Assembly (NCBI GenBank): GCA_964406775.1
Contig: CAYOSW010000007.1
Span: 1 to 54,297 of the forward strand
Length of the DNA stretch: 54,297 nt
Reading direction: 5' to 3'
From: JACPKO01 sp964406775
Lineage (GTDB): Bacteria; Patescibacteriota; Microgenomatia; Daviesbacterales; UBA10151
Position numbers and translations under genes: made by a program. Within the stretch, counting starts at the first letter, position 1. Every line of letters begins with the position of its first letter. The notes below the pieces were generated by a model, which saw nothing but the letters and a program-made list of their open reading frames with translations, searched no databases and was not told the origin of the DNA. Shown piece after piece: positions 54,101-54,297 of the stretch.

Positions 54101-54297
54101 GGTATTTTACAGTTTAGCTCACGCCCAGGGAAATAATAACAATAAGTTAGTTGAATACTATACTAAAGAAGTAAACCGGAGATTAAAGAGATATGCCGGT
54201 CCCAATGCGGATATTTTGGAGCAAAGATTTCTCCGGAGCGAATTAAAGAAAATCCGGCGCAATTCAGCCGGCCGGGCATTCAGCAGAAAAAAGATGC
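51165..54297 (+). CDS. Two-span membrane protein with extracytoplasmic transglutaminase domain, 3' truncated by the window
   Basis: The frame is open from ATG 51165 to the window edge (1044 residues visible). Residues 1-377 are helical and probably cytoplasmic. TM1 is at about 378-400 (VIAAALATVVVAAPFVYL) and TM2 at about 967-985 (ILTGVLTAVLLNAVFYSL). Between them, outside the membrane, come a Pro/Gln/Gly-rich linker, a beta region (about 540-720) and a transglutaminase-like core. The triad is Cys767 (RRVDCDVANTVL), His811 (GHGWVEVFV) and Asp826 (WVTLDGTP), all in the right order and spacing. A Gly/Ser/Gln/Glu-rich tract (about 850-955) leads to TM2. The layout recalls TgpA-type proteins of MoxR operons but has fewer membrane spans. 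Transglutaminase-fold enzymes may crosslink proteins or hydrolyse peptide bonds; which is unknown here. Confidence 0.87.
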   Translation, partial: MTERSGGGPEIKPVLVTAKDVVESYRAYQGLLQGHSITTVRERLAGYGNMLFNLNAFLDHSPAESAETQSAVRELFYNHHNFSPIPLDFFDETQKAMREQVLQGGLYRPGGRMDHELEFVRRAVSRELQHVTIQYRHEQQSGDRLSVLAAAANPEGETAIPAPGNTVLEEIQRKAVDLLASDKRPETLDLRDDLIKRRRFAEAAKGLIESGNLDPQSIMQALAPFEADLLKGEGSYSQLDGLVDRAEAGQDDRVKGELSKISSGVADPIEIFRDWSDKGWIPNELLNAYEEIIVLGQLGQVAEEIDGLSPAEKAKALQPFIDKDISAGLLLDIAEDRFEISDTFLQDQVDAFLHFYDGFQRAQPTPLRRKGPEFSWGTRETVIAAALATVVVAAPFVYLKMTEPPPPLTMDQRIDRMLGDLPVDETGGEEQMLLESQYPNKPTYGPENPDPRYIASVRDGFTPNGLRQIGVDKGGEGGLAIEVRPSGRQGGQARPPQEAGSANSQQGQSGSDGREAPPPKKDQPEPSLNPNQVFNTSERHKPKNDSIESLIAARSVVVWELEGSELPGYYRTHTSTYYDKRTREWHVYRQARSGVDLVTSERKDIQARTTFVVGSNVVELASREGYAISASGIQIDGEVEHPVLIQTQDGNYLLYFSEAAKGKQITLTYSLGKSERSPSLAPDNYQLRELTTQLIFSGSLPQKDRDFVFKIMDRKDLSQLAKARLLEKYMQQTFTYSLSPEDSDWYDEASDTDEYFKRIFERRRVDCDVANTVLVGLLRHQGIPARMVNGFNHSGGVLSKDANQILASEGHGWVEVFVGGKWVTLDGTPTKMDEKTRKALDGLLPSRAEIDDALAGGGDPNDMSIRRSPSGKPLPDQPGQGEEGQEGEGVAGEGLSEGSGRGGAQSSEGKPGAGRRGSSGQGSGSGGAGSSSQSSEGKPASSKPSKDAEEFAKAVEELRKWTAENNILTGVLTAVLLNAVFYSLAHAQGNNNNKLVEYYTKEVNRRLKRYAGPNADILEQRFLRSELKKIRRNSAGRAFSRKKM

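Overview
The window looks like a chromosomal segment of a small-genome, Gram-positive-like or monoderm bacterium of the Candidate Phyla Radiation (Patescibacteria), most likely a Microgenomates/OP11-type lineage. This is an inference from gene content: very large surface-protein genes with S74/G2-type fibre ends, LamG arrays, an archaeal-type PEP carboxylase, a divergent F1 ATPase locus and many genes of unknown family beside ordinary mreB, rplJ and rplL. No rRNA or other phylogenetic marker is present to prove it. No tRNA, rRNA, CRISPR array, insertion sequence or prophage structural gene was seen.

Layout. Positions 1-2617 (+) carry the end of a beta-propeller protein, mreB and a sugar-nucleotide epimerase. 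Positions 2646-33214 (-) are almost entirely three giant genes (2261, 5744 and 1958 aa), together about 55% of the window. Two of them combine cytoplasmic MerR-type helix-turn-helix domains, one membrane span and an enormous fibre-like ectodomain. The third is a membrane-anchored DUF2341/LamG protein translationally coupled to the 5744-aa gene. Positions 33470-35458 (+) encode a GT4 and a GT26 glycosyltransferase. Positions 35579-37270 hold small or unknown genes, including a solitary excisionase-like HTH protein and a 406-aa protein with two similar halves. Positions 37329-38470 (-) are rplJ-rplL with a structured leader.

Positions 38698-45656 (+) are a divergent F-type ATPase locus: a secreted beta-domain/c-subunit-like fusion, then b-like, delta-like, alpha, gamma, beta, an unknown gene and a short epsilon. 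Alpha and beta keep their nucleotide-binding and catalytic residues. No subunit a is present, and the c-like hairpin shows no ion-binding carboxylate. The ectodomain on the c-like protein is the same family as a domain near the end of the 2261-aa fibre. PEP carboxylase follows (45709-47238). The window ends in a tightly coupled three-gene unit (47297 to the edge): a MoxR-like AAA+ ATPase with a propeller-like tail, an unknown protein, and a two-span membrane protein with an intact transglutaminase Cys-His-Asp triad.

Expression signals. Many transcription units have a TATAAT-like -10 element 6-7 bases before the ATG and no Shine-Dalgarno sequence, which suggests leaderless mRNAs. Clear Shine-Dalgarno sequences appear only inside operons (TTG start at 40385, ATG at 51165). 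TAATG and ATGA overlaps couple genes at 8522, 50263 and 51165. The two HTH-fibre genes are different: their promoter-like elements have 18-base spacers containing short repeats and leaders of about 65-70 bases.

The strongest candidates for undescribed biology are (1) the membrane-tethered MerR/giant-fibre proteins, (2) the F1 ATPase with an ectodomain-bearing, carboxylate-less c-like subunit, and (3) the AAA+/unknown/transglutaminase unit.
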